This document shows positions 11,151 through 22,713 of a stretch of DNA of 64,000 nt, piece after piece. Position numbers and translations under genes: made by a program. Location: assembly GCF_907165205.1 (NCBI RefSeq), contig NC_058198.1, positions 21,761,240 through 21,825,239 on the forward strand. The letters are read 5' to 3'. A model generated the notes under the pieces. The model was not told the DNA's origin and searched no databases. It saw only the letters and a program-made list of their open reading frames with translations. Source of the stretch: Coccinella septempunctata. Taxonomy: Eukaryota; Arthropoda; Insecta; Coleoptera; Coccinellidae. Each line of letters opens with the position of its first letter. Within the stretch, counting starts at the first letter, position 1.

Positions 11151-11691
11151 ATTAATTAATTGGTAAAGGAAGACACACTTGTTTTTATAATCATATACTT
11201 AACATTTTGAATAGATTGACCGTCGGGAAATCTTATTCAAAATGATTCACCCTCCTGATATATAATCTTTTCCACCTGCCTCCATATACGCGTTCATGTG
11301 TACGTGTATACATAAAACCAAGAAGAAGAATTGAAAACTGTCGAGGTATTTTTCTTAGGGAATTAGAGCTTATACTGACTTAACCTAGAACATCTAAAAG
11401 GGTAGAAAACGAATAGTCAAAGGAAAACTATAATTTTATATTACATCTAATGTCCTTTTATTGTACATGTTTCATTGACGGTGAGTTTGTGTTATATTGC
11501 TTCGTGTCTATCAGAGAACATTAATGTGAACAAAACACTTGTGAAATTTTACGTTATTTGACGTCTTGCTAACTTTATTATCTATGTATTATTTATATTT
11601 CAGCTGACCTGATGATGGCCTCGTGCCGAAATCGATAGTCTAAGTATATGATTATAAAAACAAGTGTGTCTTCCTTTACCAATTAATTAAT
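11151..11691 (+). mobile_element. Fold-back unit, probably from a Penelope-like element
   Basis: The 51-bp ends (11151-11201 and 11641-11691) are perfect reverse complements. Just inside the right arm is CTGATGA (11609-11615), a GGC/GCC stem with a 5-nt loop, and GAAA (11628-11631), the conserved core of a hammerhead ribozyme. Penelope-like elements carry hammerhead motifs in their terminal repeats, so this family is favoured. No RT is present. A second, 5'-shortened copy lies at 56568-56975. Confidence 0.55.
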
Positions 11692-12311
11692 GATTCATCA
11701 GACACACTCATGGAGTTTTTCGTTCAAAAAATACAACTGAAGACTTGTCTCTAATCTCTCTTCTTTTTTTCTTTAGATATCCATCCTGTGCAATATTGTT
11801 TTTCAAAATAATTGCAAACAATGGAAAGAGATTCAGCATTTGATTAATATTTTTTTTTCCTAAATACAATATTAACTATTCTTTTGTTTCAGTGGAGGAC
11901 TTAATATTTCTTCCCGCACTGCAGGTATGAATTCATTTGATGTTTTTCTTTGGGCTTCATGGTATCAAAGGTGTCACATACTCAGAGCTCCTGTTATATC
12001 ACTCAGATATCGTCGGCCCCATGTCAAAACCATGAATGTGCAAAATTCACCATTTTAACCTAAGTGCGCTGCAAGTCTAAAAATGACTCCCATTAACCAT
12101 GACAAACTCACGAATGTGTTTACGCGCCATAACTGACAAGTCGATTATTCACGAAAATCAGTTCTCTATCGCACAAAAACCCTATTTTTCCCAATTACTA
12201 CAAACTTCAAATGCAATTATCTCAAAACATTTTGCACATTCATAGTTTTGGCATGGAACCAACGATATAAGAGGTAGAGTAACCTTCTATTATTATTTTC
12301 AAATTGAATCT
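11692..12311. other. No recognised feature
   Basis: No open frame with a known motif, no clear repeat ends and no RNA gene were seen. Confidence 0.45.
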
Positions 12312-13247
12312 GTTAACTAAGATGTCTAAAACATTGGTGTGTGCACTTGTCACTTTTTGCAAGCATCAACATTTCAGCAAATCGGGGATATGGGATCAGT
12401 TTCGTGGCGGCGCCACCATGTCATTTGCTTTGTTCTATCCTTGTTCTGCCAAAGGAAGTCCAATGATACTCTCTCGTTTTATTTTGCTTTGCATTGATAT
12501 CGAATATCGATCAACGAGTTCAAAATATGAACTGGCCCGTTTTGTCAGCTGTTAAGGAATATTTGTGCTTTACAGTTCAAACAAATCTGTCAATATTTCA
12601 ACACAATCGAATGAGGGTTCGAATGAGGATATACTGTTCTTCTTCAAGACAAATTGTATTCATGAGGAGGGTAATTCAATATTATTTTAATAAAACACAG
12701 TTGATATCCAATATATTCAGTTGACGGAAAGGGAATTTTCACTATATCCACTCGTAAAGAATATTTAAAGAAAAGAGTCGAATAGGATTAATATATTTCT
12801 GTTTCAATACATGCTCACATCACATTATGTATTTTCAATAAAATTCCCTTGAAATAATGCTGAAGTTGCCATAAAACTTAGCTATATCCGTCCCGAATTT
12901 TCGTTCATCTGATTTGGTTCTGCCTCAAATTCCAACAACACTGAATTCTTGTAGTTCTTGATTGTCCATAAAGAAAACTGAACGACATGTTGAATGAATG
13001 AATGTTGTGCACCCTTTCTCGAAACTAATACATTTTTACACACCAATAATCGCTTATAAATACAACATATTCGTAAGTCGTAGAAAAGTATTCAAATTAT
13101 TGTCAAATATCAATTGACAATGCTCTGTCAAATTCTAAACAGCGCTACCTAGAGTGGGGAAAACGAAACTGATCCCATATCCCCACGAAATTAAAAACAT
13201 AATCGAATCAGTGAATACATCAGAGTTTTAGACATCTTACTATTAAC
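12312..13247. mobile_element. Element with long imperfect inverted ends, about 936 bp
   Basis: The left arm (12312-12405) and the reversed right arm (13163-13247) share GATGTCTAAAAC near the outer edge and GGGGATATGGGATCAGTTTC near the inner edge, with a variable stretch between. The inner part has no recognisable protein. It is probably a non-autonomous DNA element or fold-back sequence of unknown family. Confidence 0.5.
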
Positions 13248-13440
13248 TAATGTCAGGTTTGATTGATACATACTAAATTTCTATAATTTTAATATTGTGT
13301 CATATTTTCGTAAGATGATAGAAAGAATTAGCTTCCTGAATTATTATTTGTTTGAATATATTTCAGAACGCAACAGCAATAACTAGTAGGTCAATCCCAT
13401 ATGAATGTAGTAAAAATATAGGTTGGTTGTGGTTTTTCTA

Positions 13441-13699
13441 TTAGTGCTTCTGTCAATGGATATATGTTCCTAGCAAGGAAAATCCTGCGAACATAGTTTC
13501 TCGAGGTTTGTTACCGAATGAACTTTTGCATTGCGATAATTGGTGGAAGGGTCCATATTGGCTTTCATACGATCAATCAAGGTGGCCAAGCGAGCTACTT
13601 GAAACCAGTAAAGCGCCAGAATTAAAGTCGCAATCGTATTCGGCTCTCAAAGTCGAAAGACCTCTAAAATTTCCATTCGACAAATTTTCGAAACAATAA
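13441..13699 (+). pseudogene. BEL/Pao pol scrap (RNase H to integrase linker)
   Basis: It encodes ENPANIVSRGLLPNELLHC followed by NWWKGPYWLS, the conserved 'NPAD..SRG....L....LWW.GP.WL' block between RNase H and integrase of BEL/Pao elements. The same block in the BEL element downstream (near 21330-21400) is different in sequence, so this is another family member. Nothing else of the element is clear. Confidence 0.75.
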
Positions 13700-14191
13700 A
13701 ATGCGCAATGTTTCCGCCTATATGCTTCACTCGCTGACAATCCAGTAATCACGTCAATCGAACATTATGAACTTGACAATGTACCTAAAGTCGCTATGCC
13801 TCCTCCCCGTTTAAAATTAGACACCACTAAAAATACTCCAAACGAAAAGGAGATGAGAGATCACCACCTGGAGATGACGCCGATGAATCGGAGTCTAGTC
13901 AAAGTTCCCAAAAAATCCGAGCAAGTACCAGAATAAGAAGAGCAGGGAGAAACAAGAAGCAAAAACCAGAGGATGAATATGGAATTATTAGAACCTCAGA
14001 TATTAACAGCTGATACGATATCTGTGATAATACTATACTGTGATTCTCAAATACTATTTTTGATATTTCAACTTTTTAAATTTATTCATACATGTTTATT
14101 TATACATATTTATATATACATATTTATTTGTACATCTTTTATACTATCCATAAGCTCCATTAAACTGTGAAAGACCCCACTTACATTCAAG
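13700..14191 (+). pseudogene. Degenerate coding tail upstream of the I-type element
   Basis: Two frames look protein-like: one with ELDNVPKVAMPPPRLKLDTT, and one ending SSQKIRASTRIRRAGRNKKQ and a stop near 14008. It may be the ORF1 C-terminus of the I-type element that follows, or the BEL C-terminus. From 14010 to 14190 the sequence is AT-rich with no motif. Confidence 0.35.
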
Positions 14192-15460
14192 ATGCTCGAG
14201 AATGAAACTTTGAATATGAAGAGGAACAATTTACTTCAGTGGAATTGCAGAGGCTGTTACAGGAGACATTGTGATATAAAGATCCTTATTAGAAAATATG
14301 ACCCTGTATGTATTTGCCTACAAGAAACACATTTTTCACCTGAACAGACCTACAACCTCAAAGGGTATGAGGTGGTTAGAAAAGATTTTGAAAACGCCAA
14401 CAAAAGATGTGGAGGAGTTGCCATATTAATAAAAAAAGGCTTTAAGTATAACAGTTTATCACTGAATACAGCAATGCAAGCCGTGGCGATAGAAGCGTTT
14501 TTACCAAGCAAAATAATAATCTGCAATATATATCTACCAAATTCCAACTGGCAGATTCACGAACTCGAAAACTTAGTAAATTAATTACCTCATCCTTTTT
14601 TAGTCATGGGTGATTTTAATGCTCACAACACTTTGTGGGGGTCATTAACGGACGACTCCAGGGGACGTGATTTGGAAAATTGGCTCGAAAATACAGATAT
14701 TACACTGCTCAATGACGGATCTCCAACCCATTTTAATGAAAAAGGAAACACATTGACAGCAATTGACCTAACTATCGCTAGCAGCATATTATCTAGCAAG
14801 TTGATATGGAGAGCTGAAACAGACTTACATCATAGTGACCACTTTCCCATAATCGTTGAGACTGATAATTTCAGAGATATCGCATACACCACGGAGAAAT
14901 GGCTGACAAAGAGGGCTGATTGGAACCTTTTCAGAGATAGTCTGGTGATACCTGAGTTTAAAAATGTGACCTCGATTACAAATGCCATTTTAGCCTCAGC
15001 AACAAGAAGTATACCGAGAACCGGAAAACACGTTCTGAAACACTCAGTGGCATGGTGGAATACTGAAGTGAAAAGTGCTATCCAATCTAAGAAACGAGCC
15101 CTGAACAAATATAAAAAACATCCCTCGACTACTAACCTTATTGAATTCAAAAAGGCACGTGCTGCATCAAGACGGATTATCCTGGAAAGTAAAAGAAATT
15201 CTTGGAATAATTTCACATCCTCTATAAAATCTGATGCGGACGTTCAACGTGTCTGGAAGAAAATAAACTCTCTATCAGGGAAAAATTTCGAGAGTAGACC
15301 AGTATGCTTACGTACCTCTCTCAACGAAATGACTAATAAACATCAAGAGATAGTCGAGTTATTAGCCGACCATTTCAAAAAGTCAGTAGTACATCCAACT
15401 ATGACTCAAATTTTCGTGAAACGAAAGCTATATGAGAAATCCCTCTGAATTTTTCAAGTG
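14192..15460 (+). pseudogene. ORF2 endonuclease part with three lesions
   Basis: The frame shows the APE endonuclease motifs LLQWNCRG, CICLQETHF, CGGVAILI, then VMGDFNAHNTLWGS, AIDLTIAS and HHSDHFPI (the catalytic SDH). One in-frame TAA at 14582-14584 splits it, in an otherwise conserved stretch. Near 15395 the frame moves by one base, and a TGA near 15430 follows in the new frame before the RT ORF. The nuclease motifs themselves look intact, so decay is slight and the insertion is probably young. Confidence 0.8.
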
Positions 15461-15477
15461 ATCGTTCCTTACCATCA

Positions 15478-17907
15478 ATGCACCAATACAATCTGCCTTT
15501 CAATATATCGGAGCTGGAGAAGGCGATGTCCCAACTTGACTCAACGTCTCCGGGACCAGATGATATCACTAATGACATGCTCAAACAGTTATCAACCGAG
15601 ATGAAGGAAGCATTACTCCATATGTACAATCAGTTATGGGAGGAAGGTAAATATCCAGACGAATGGAAACAAGGAATCACCATTCCCATACTCAAACCTG
15701 ATAGAGATCCCTGCCAAACATCAAATTATAGACCCATTAGTCTCACCAGCTGTTTAGGAAAATTGATGGAAAAAATGGTTACAAACCGCCTACAATGGTA
15801 TCTCGAAAAAAATGATAAATACGTTCTATATCAGGCTGGATTCAGGAAACATAGATCAACAGTGGACCATTTGGTCTTGCTAGAGAACTTTATCCAGGAG
15901 ACTTTCAGACAACGAAAACACTGTGTTGTGGTATTTTTTGATATAAAGGGTGCTTATGACATGACGTGGAGATATTCTATCCTTGAGAAACTACACAAGA
16001 TCGGGCTCAGAGGACACTTACCCATGTTCATTTCTTCTTTTCTGAACAACAGGCAGTTCAGAGTTAAACTTGGGCATACGTTTTCAGCTGTGAAGTGTCT
16101 TGAGAATGGAGTAGTACAGGGATCACCCTTAAGTTGCCCCCTTTTCGATGTCGCCATAAATGATATAGCTGAGAATGTGGACAGTTCCGTTATGAAGCTT
16201 CTATATGTGGACGATCTAGCAATTGCGTGTTCCGGATACAAAATGGAGGGCATAGCTGAAAAACTCCAGGCAGCAATTGATATTATTGTCGACAACGGAC
16301 AAAGAATAGGATTTAAGTTCTCAGAGGACAAGACAACTTGTGTTCATTTTTGTAGAAAAACCGGAGATCATCCTGATCCAGCTCTTTTCATGAATGGTAA
16401 TCCCATTCCATCTAAAGATACAGTAAAATTCCTGGGACTAACATTTGACAGGAAATTAAATTGGAAATCACACATTGAGCAATTGAAGAAGAGATGCCGC
16501 AGATCTCTCGACATTATAAAAGTACTCTCACACACCAAATGGGGTGCTGAACCTAAGAAACTCCTGATATTAGTTGTGTTAGTGATGAGTCGCTTGGACT
16601 ACGGAAGTATAGTTTATTCCTCCGCAAGAAAAACTGTTCTCTCTAAACTGGAAAGCGTTCATAATATGGGCATAAGATTGTGTATTGGTGCGTTCAAAAC
16701 AAGCCCCATTCAAAGTCTATACTGTGAATCAGGGATTATACCATTACATCTACGGAGGAAACAGTTGCTCTGCTCTCATATGATTCACCTGAAAGTCTAC
16801 AAAACACATATCAAGAATAATTATCTCTTCGAAAAAACAGCTAAGTTTCAGACAAGACCGACTATTACCAGACCCGCTGGCATGAGATTTGTAGAGTACC
16901 TAGAAAATATTAACCTTAATATCCCTGAAATATTTTATTACAGTTTTAACGAAATACCACCATGGAAAATTCCTGAAATGAGAACACACACTCAATTGCT
17001 TGCTCTGGAAAAGGAGAATACGCCACACGAAGTTTACCAGAAAGAGTTCCTCAATATTTTGGACAAAATTTCCCCTAATTGTGTAATATACACAGACGGC
17101 TCCAAAACCAAAAATGGGGTGGGAACTGCCATAGCAATAGGAGAGGACTCACACTCTTGGTCTCTCCCTCAAGAGTCTTCTGTTTACTTTGCTGAGCAGT
17201 ATGCCATTTGGCAAGCTTTACTTTTCTGTTTATGGTATAAAAAAGAAAAATCTGTCAAAGTGACAGACTCTTTGAGTGTTTTAACATCCCTCAGAGATAT
17301 TTACACAAGCGACCCTATCACCCAGAAGATACAATCCGTGTCTGCAGAACTGCGAATGAAAAATTGTGAAGTAGAATTAATCTGGGTACCAAGCCACGTC
17401 GGAATAAAAGGTAACGAGGTAGTTGATCGAGCAGCCAAAACCGCTGCTGCCTTAAATGAGAAAGATGTGAAGACTATAAAGATCACTGACTTGATTAACT
17501 TAGTAAAGCAGTGCATTTCTTCCGAATGGCAGAGAGCATGGAGCAGTTGCAACGCAAAGCTAAAGCCTTTTAAGAAAGATGTTCGGACACCTTATATATC
17601 TGTTACATTGCCTAGACTTGATATGATAAGAATACATCGCTTGCGTATAGGTCATACAGCCCTTACTCACCTGTACATTTTTAAAAAGGAAGAAAGACCA
17701 AAGTGTGAATTATGCAACATAGACCTTAGCACCTTCCATATTTTATATGAGTGTCCTAAATACACGAGTGAACGTTCACAGCACAACATAACAGATGAGC
17801 CTAATTTACATGAAGAAGAAAGTATATCATTCGTGTATAACACAAACTATGAAAATCATAGACGTCTTGTAATTTTCTTGCTGGTTTATTTGATTGTTTT
17901 CTTTTGA
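15478..17907 (+). CDS. Reverse transcriptase-RNase H ORF of the I-type element
   Basis: The 809-residue open frame starts inside the element's ORF2, so the ATG at 15478 is only the first Met after the lesions. RT motifs in order: STSPGPDDITNDML, NYRPISLTS, 'AGFRKHRSTVDHL', 'VVFFDIKGAYDM', 'GVVQGSPLSCPLF', and the active site LLYVDDLAIA at about residue 243. RNase H follows from about residue 535 (VIYTDGSKTKNGVG, AEQYAIWQAL, VTDSLSVL, WVPSHVGIKGNEVVD). A CxxC-H-C knuckle lies near residue 742 (CELCNIDLSTFHILYEC). All catalytic residues seem present. Confidence 0.9.
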   Translation: MHQYNLPFNISELEKAMSQLDSTSPGPDDITNDMLKQLSTEMKEALLHMYNQLWEEGKYPDEWKQGITIPILKPDRDPCQTSNYRPISLTSCLGKLMEKMVTNRLQWYLEKNDKYVLYQAGFRKHRSTVDHLVLLENFIQETFRQRKHCVVVFFDIKGAYDMTWRYSILEKLHKIGLRGHLPMFISSFLNNRQFRVKLGHTFSAVKCLENGVVQGSPLSCPLFDVAINDIAENVDSSVMKLLYVDDLAIACSGYKMEGIAEKLQAAIDIIVDNGQRIGFKFSEDKTTCVHFCRKTGDHPDPALFMNGNPIPSKDTVKFLGLTFDRKLNWKSHIEQLKKRCRRSLDIIKVLSHTKWGAEPKKLLILVVLVMSRLDYGSIVYSSARKTVLSKLESVHNMGIRLCIGAFKTSPIQSLYCESGIIPLHLRRKQLLCSHMIHLKVYKTHIKNNYLFEKTAKFQTRPTITRPAGMRFVEYLENINLNIPEIFYYSFNEIPPWKIPEMRTHTQLLALEKENTPHEVYQKEFLNILDKISPNCVIYTDGSKTKNGVGTAIAIGEDSHSWSLPQESSVYFAEQYAIWQALLFCLWYKKEKSVKVTDSLSVLTSLRDIYTSDPITQKIQSVSAELRMKNCEVELIWVPSHVGIKGNEVVDRAAKTAAALNEKDVKTIKITDLINLVKQCISSEWQRAWSSCNAKLKPFKKDVRTPYISVTLPRLDMIRIHRLRIGHTALTHLYIFKKEERPKCELCNIDLSTFHILYECPKYTSERSQHNITDEPNLHEEESISFVYNTNYENHRRLVIFLLVYLIVFF

Positions 17908-18036
17908 CTGTTTGTTTGTCTCTTCACTTATTCTTGCATTCGTCACAAATTGTCCATATACATTTATTTTTGTCCTTATTTTGTAAAGTAAATCTTAGGC
18001 TAATGACCATAGCAGTCGATGCCTATATAAAAAAAA

Positions 18037-18379
18037 AAATATTTGTATTCACTCTCATTTTGTATATATGTCGCCTCAGATTAACTTTACACCTCTTACG
18101 ATCAGACTTCTCAGGCCTCTTAAGTTTCAGGTACCTCTACACTCAAGTTGGACACTTCGAAGGCTTCTCATAGACCAGATCGAGATCCATCTCACTACAC
18201 TCAGAACTCTGAATAAAGGAATACACTCAATCAACTCTCTTGGACAGACTGGTTTGTGATAACGCTCGAAGAGGTCCAACCTGATTTCAACTCAATAAGT
18301 ATAATTTATTATAAACTTTCTCATGACTCTATTACCTGAAAATTATGATGCCTTATTTCTTTTCTCTAACGTTATGAAC
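18037..18379 (+). repeat. Partial 5' LTR of the BEL element
   Basis: This segment is almost identical to 23381-23722 inside the 3' LTR. Its left part is replaced by the I-type element. Its right part (the equivalent of 23723-24398, plus primer-binding site and leader) is missing, and gag begins almost at once at 18391. The few differences suggest that both copies come from one insertion. Confidence 0.85.
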
Positions 18380-18390
18380 TGTCTACTCAA

Positions 18391-19749
18391 ATGAGTAGAC
18401 TGGAACTCATGAAGGACATCTTCTCCAAGCGGTCCAACGTCTCAACATGGACTGTGCAAGACATGTCCCGCACTCAAGAACAACTGCAAGACCTTCACAA
18501 GAACTTCTCAAAGATTCACTCGTATTTTGAGTCAGCGTGGCCTGAGTCTTGTCTCGACCACGAATATTTCTCATCCTCAGTCTTCTTCGAGGAATACTCT
18601 CTATTCCAATCAGCCATCTCGAAATTAATCCAACTCAATATGTCACTCAATCTTGTGGATTCACAGCCATCCACTTCTGCTCAAGCCCCTCAGCCTTCTC
18701 AAACTCGTCCACGATTGCCTGACATCTCAATTCCCACCTTTTCAGGCGATTTCTCAAAATGGCCTGCATTCCGAGACCTTTTTCGATCCCTCGTTATCAA
18801 TAGCACCTCAATTTCTGACATTGAAAGGTTACATTACCTTCGGACGTGTCTCTCTCAAGAACCTCTCGACACCATTTCTATTCTTCCCTTAACGGAAGTC
18901 TCGTTCCCCATAGCTTGGAAGAAGCTTATGGACAAATATGAGAATAAAAGGCTGCTCCTCTCTTCTCAATACGCAAAACTTCTCTCCTTCTCATTGGCGA
19001 ATCAGAAAAATTCTACCGCCTCATCTCTTCGTCAATTTATTGACAGCATCGTCAATCCTCTTCAAAGTCTGAAAGCTCTAGGTGAAGATCTAGAGCAGAA
19101 CAACAATCTGTTGGTGTTCCATATCATCAACCGTATGGATCACGCCTCTCGAACTCATTGGGAAACTCTCATCTCTTCTAATACCGAATTTCCCTCCTTC
19201 GCTCAGTTGATGTAGTTCCTTCAATCTCGCTCCAGAGCTCTAGAATGAACTGAGTCCAACCAGAGACAGTCATCTCAAGAATCCTCTCGCTCTCGCACAA
19301 CAGTGCACACAATTTCTCAAAAGGTTACAGCTCAAACTAAACCTTCTCCGTCACTCACCTCAAGTAAAGCAGCCTCCTCAAGCACTCCACTCTCAAATAA
19401 AGCCACTTCTATGCCTAGCTACACCTGTGATGATTGTGGACATGACCACTTCATCGCAGAATGCCCTCGCTTCTCCAAACGCTCACCTCAAGAAAAAGCT
19501 GATGTAGTATTACATCGCATCCTCTGCTCCAACTGCCTCGGTAGACATCATCGCCACTCTTGCAGAACGACGAAGATCTGCAAAATCTGTGGAAGTCGTC
19601 ATCATACCCTTCTACTTGATGCTCCTCTCAGCAGTAAACCACACTGCAAAGTTCCACCGCTACCCCCTCGAGCGCTTACACAATCAGCTCTCACATCTCA
19701 CAAATCTGCTGTGAGTTCTAGCAACTCAGCTCTAAAGCCGTCAAAATAG
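18391..19749 (+). pseudogene. BEL gag with two in-frame stops
   Basis: One frame runs through PTFSGDFSKWPAFRDLFRSL and IERLHYLRTCLSQEPLDTI, both typical of BEL gag, with stops at 19213-19215 (TAG) and near 19246 (TGA). The C-terminus carries zinc-knuckle-like Cys/His motifs (CDDCGHDHFIAECPRF, CSNCLGRHHRHSC, CKICGSRHH). The ATG at 18391 sits a few bases past the LTR remnant, so the leader has been deleted. Confidence 0.8.
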
Positions 19750-20330
19750 TTCGAAGAAGCGTTGAATTATTTTTCTTCAGCTACCACGACTCAACACTCT
19801 CCTCGCCACTGCCATCGCCCATCTCATCACCTCAACAGGCTCACACACTCATCGACTCTGGATCCGAGCTGACCTTCATCTCTCAAGATCTAGCCAGAAA
19901 ACTCAACATCCCTAGAAGGAAGTCGCATGTTGTAATTGTGGGAATCCATGGAAAAACTTCTAAGACACAAGGATCTCTTGCCCTCACTCTCAAGTCGACG
20001 TATGACCATCAAACCATAAATATTGATGCTCACATTCTTTCATCATCTTTCTCTAATTTGCCTTCCTTCTATACATGTTTTCAGCAATCTCTACATCTCC
20101 AGCATCTCAAGTTAGCTGATCCAGAATACCACATCTCAAGAGCCATCGACATCATTTTGGATGCTGATGTATATGGCTCAGTTGTTATTCCTCAGATGAA
20201 AAAAGGCCCTCCATCATCTCCAATCGCACAACTTTCAATCTTCGGCTGGCTAATCCTAGGCCCTGTGTGTCAAGAACAGGAACGCCTTCCAATCCAATCT
20301 CCAATGTTTCATACCATCTCACAACAGTCA
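19750..20330 (+). pseudogene. BEL protease region
   Basis: The aspartic-protease motif LIDSGSELTFISQDLARKL is at about 19850-19905. VVIVGIHGKTSKTQ and 'IDIILDADVYGSVV', the family's second protease block, follow. The reading continues into GWLILGP and then stops where RT sequence is deleted. Confidence 0.75.
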
Positions 20331-22685
20331 CATACGGAACTAGATCAGCTCCATTTTTGGCAATCAGAGTTCCTCTCCAACGTCTCAAAGATGAGGGTCA
20401 CAACTTTCCACTAGCCATTCCTCCATTAACGAAAGGTCGTTATGTCAATGATATTTGTGGTGGAGCAGATACTGAACATCAACTTCTCGAAATTGCCAAA
20501 CAACTCCAGAACCTTTGCATGGCGGCCGGCCTTCCGCTAGCAAAATGGCAGTCAAACGTCTCAAGTCTATCTCACGTCGTCAAGAGGAAGAATCAACACC
20601 CACTCCAATCTCATTCGATGAAGATTCTCATTCAACTAAAGTGTTAGGTCTAATCTGGTACCCTCAAGAAGACTATTTCACTTATAAAGTCAGCTCCAAT
20701 CTATCTGGGTCTTTGATCACCAAGCGATCAGTTCTATCTCATATTGCTAAAATATTTGATCCACTCGGTTTAGTCTCCCCTGTTACGATTAGGGCTAAAA
20801 TGTTGTTGCAGGAATTATGGCTCCAAAAATTATCATGGGACGAACCTCTACCTCAACTACTCCAACAGAAATGGTACGACATCGGTGAAGATCTCTCCAA
20901 GCTGGCCAGCATCACAATTCCAAGATGGATTAACACTCAAGAGGGTTCTTTCATCCAACTCCACGGCTTCTCTGATGCATCTCAACTCGCCATTTCAGCC
21001 GTTCTCTACCTTCTCGTTCGAACTCCGTCCAAGGAATGCAAAGTTACAATGCTTTGCTCCAAAACCAAAGTATCGCCTTTAAAACCACTCACAATCCCGA
21101 GACTCGAATTATCAGCTGCTCTTCTCCTCTCTCGACTCGTTAATTATGCGCATAATGTTTTAGCTCTCAACATTCACACAACCACTTCATGAACAGACTC
21201 CTCAATCACTCTAGCTTGGATCAACACTCACCCTTCACGTTGGAAGGACTTTGTACGGAACAGAGTTGCAACAATCCAAGATCTTACTCCAAGGGCCCAT
21301 TGCAGGTATATTTCCGGCAAAGACAATCCTGCCGACTGTGCATCACGAGGGTTAACTTTATCTCAACTTCGCAACCACTCGCTATGGTGGACAAGACCAC
21401 CATGGCTTTCCAAGTCAAAAAATTCATGGCCAAATCGTCAGCCGGCACCGACAACCGACCATGAATCAGAAGCAAGACCAGCCATCTCCATACTCACCTC
21501 CACTACGTCAGACTACTCATGGGATCTCATCTACAGGTATTCCAGTTTGAATAAATTGTTGAGAATTACCTCTATTCGTTCAAAGGTTCCCGCACGACTC
21601 CAACGTGAGCTGGATCCAGCACACCTCACACACCTGACTTCAACTGACTTGGAAGCATCTCGAATTTTCTGGATAAAGGCAACTCAAAAAGTCTACTTTC
21701 CACATGAACTCAAAGCTCTTCAATCACAGACTTCACTTCTCTCTTCACATGTTTTCAGTAGACTCCTCGACAACAATGGTGTAATTCGTGTAGGCGGACG
21801 AATTTCCCATTCTCAGCTCGACCCAGATAGCAAGCATCCAATTATTCTTCCTCAACACTCTCAATTTACTTCTTTGGTTATAGATGAAACTCACCGAACA
21901 ACTCTACATCGAGGCACCCAACTCACTCTAGTCACAATACGTCAAAGGTATGGGATCATTGGAAGAAGAGGTCCAGTTAAACCCCTGTGCTGAGACAGGG
22001 TTCAGGGGTAGGTGGACTGATAGTCTGAATGTGGCGTAATTTTATATTCCACTGAGAATGACAACAATTCACGAAATTAGTACCAGAAAAGCAATTTGAT
22101 ACAATCATAATTTTTACCTGAGAATGACCAAGTCTTCTTCTTAAAGCCTCTACGAGGAATCTCGAAAAATTAGGTACTTCTTAAAGTTCAATTTTCAATG
22201 AAATACAAGCACTTAGCAGTGTGGTTTCACAGTCGATTAATTCAGGAATGAAAATGAACGGTGAAGATAAGACGCAGGTAACATATGTAACCGATTAACT
22301 CGAATTCAAATATTCAAAATAAAACAGAGTACATGTAGTATCACAGGCAACCCATGATACAATTCAAAGATTCATCAGTTACAGACTTGAAAAGAAAATC
22401 ACGCCACAAAGTTTTCTTTTATTTCTCAAAATATTTCACAAAAATGGTTTCTGCACACCCCATATGCTGAAATGTGTTTTGTGTGAAAGGCACCACTCTC
22501 AACAACTCATGGGACAACTACCAACATCTCGAATGCAGCAATTTCGTCCATTCCTCCACACTCTGAGGATTGAAAGCAGTCTGTTCGCTCCAGTTATGGG
22601 TGGATTGAGTAGCTCAGACACTGGAGTGATGGATTGCCTCAACTTCCTCACAACGGATAATTCAAGAAGATCTACTCGATTATAA
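20300..22685 (+). pseudogene. BEL reverse transcriptase end, RNase H and broken integrase
   Basis: The RT resumes abruptly at TTVTYGTRSAPFLAIR, so the RT front half is gone. The active site reads GRYVNDICGG, with Asn where the first catalytic Asp should be. RNase H-region blocks follow (RSVLSHIAKIFDPLGLVSPV, LHGFSDASQLAISAV, IPRLELSAALLLSRL), then DNPADCASRGLTL and NHSLWWTRPPWL. The integrase zinc region (HRTTLHRGTQLTLVTIRQRY) is cut by a solo LTR at 21986-22457 and resumes with LKCVLCERHHSQQLMGQLP. The integrase catalytic core is absent. Confidence 0.8.
21986..22457. mobile_element. Solo LTR (472 bp) inside the BEL integrase
   Basis: The segment starts TGTGCTGAGAC and ends GTTTCTGCACA, is flanked by the 4-bp duplication CCCC (21982-21985 and 22458-22461), and holds an AATAAA-like signal near 22319. 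Leaving it and one duplicate out rejoins the integrase reading frame exactly (GPVK to MLKCVLC). TG...CA ends and a 4-bp duplication fit a Gypsy or BEL solo LTR. No internal coding sequence is present. Confidence 0.75.
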
Positions 22686-22713
22686 TCAACTACGTTAATT
22701 ATGGCGGCCGGAA

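Larger units (their letters stand above)
14192..18036 (+). mobile_element. I-type non-LTR retrotransposon, nearly complete ORF2
   Basis: Domain order is APE endonuclease, reverse transcriptase, RNase H, then a CCHC knuckle, and a 3' end at an A-rich run (18024-18036). An RNase H after the RT points to the I/R1/LOA group. The right end abuts a BEL LTR remnant starting at 18037, so the element inserted into, or recombined at, that LTR. A full ORF1 and the 5' end are not identified. Confidence 0.8.

Noticed and set aside
11609..11660. Calling a complete hammerhead ribozyme
   Set aside because: The core words are there, but a proper stem I and cleavage triplet could not be paired by eye, so it is kept as hammerhead-like only.
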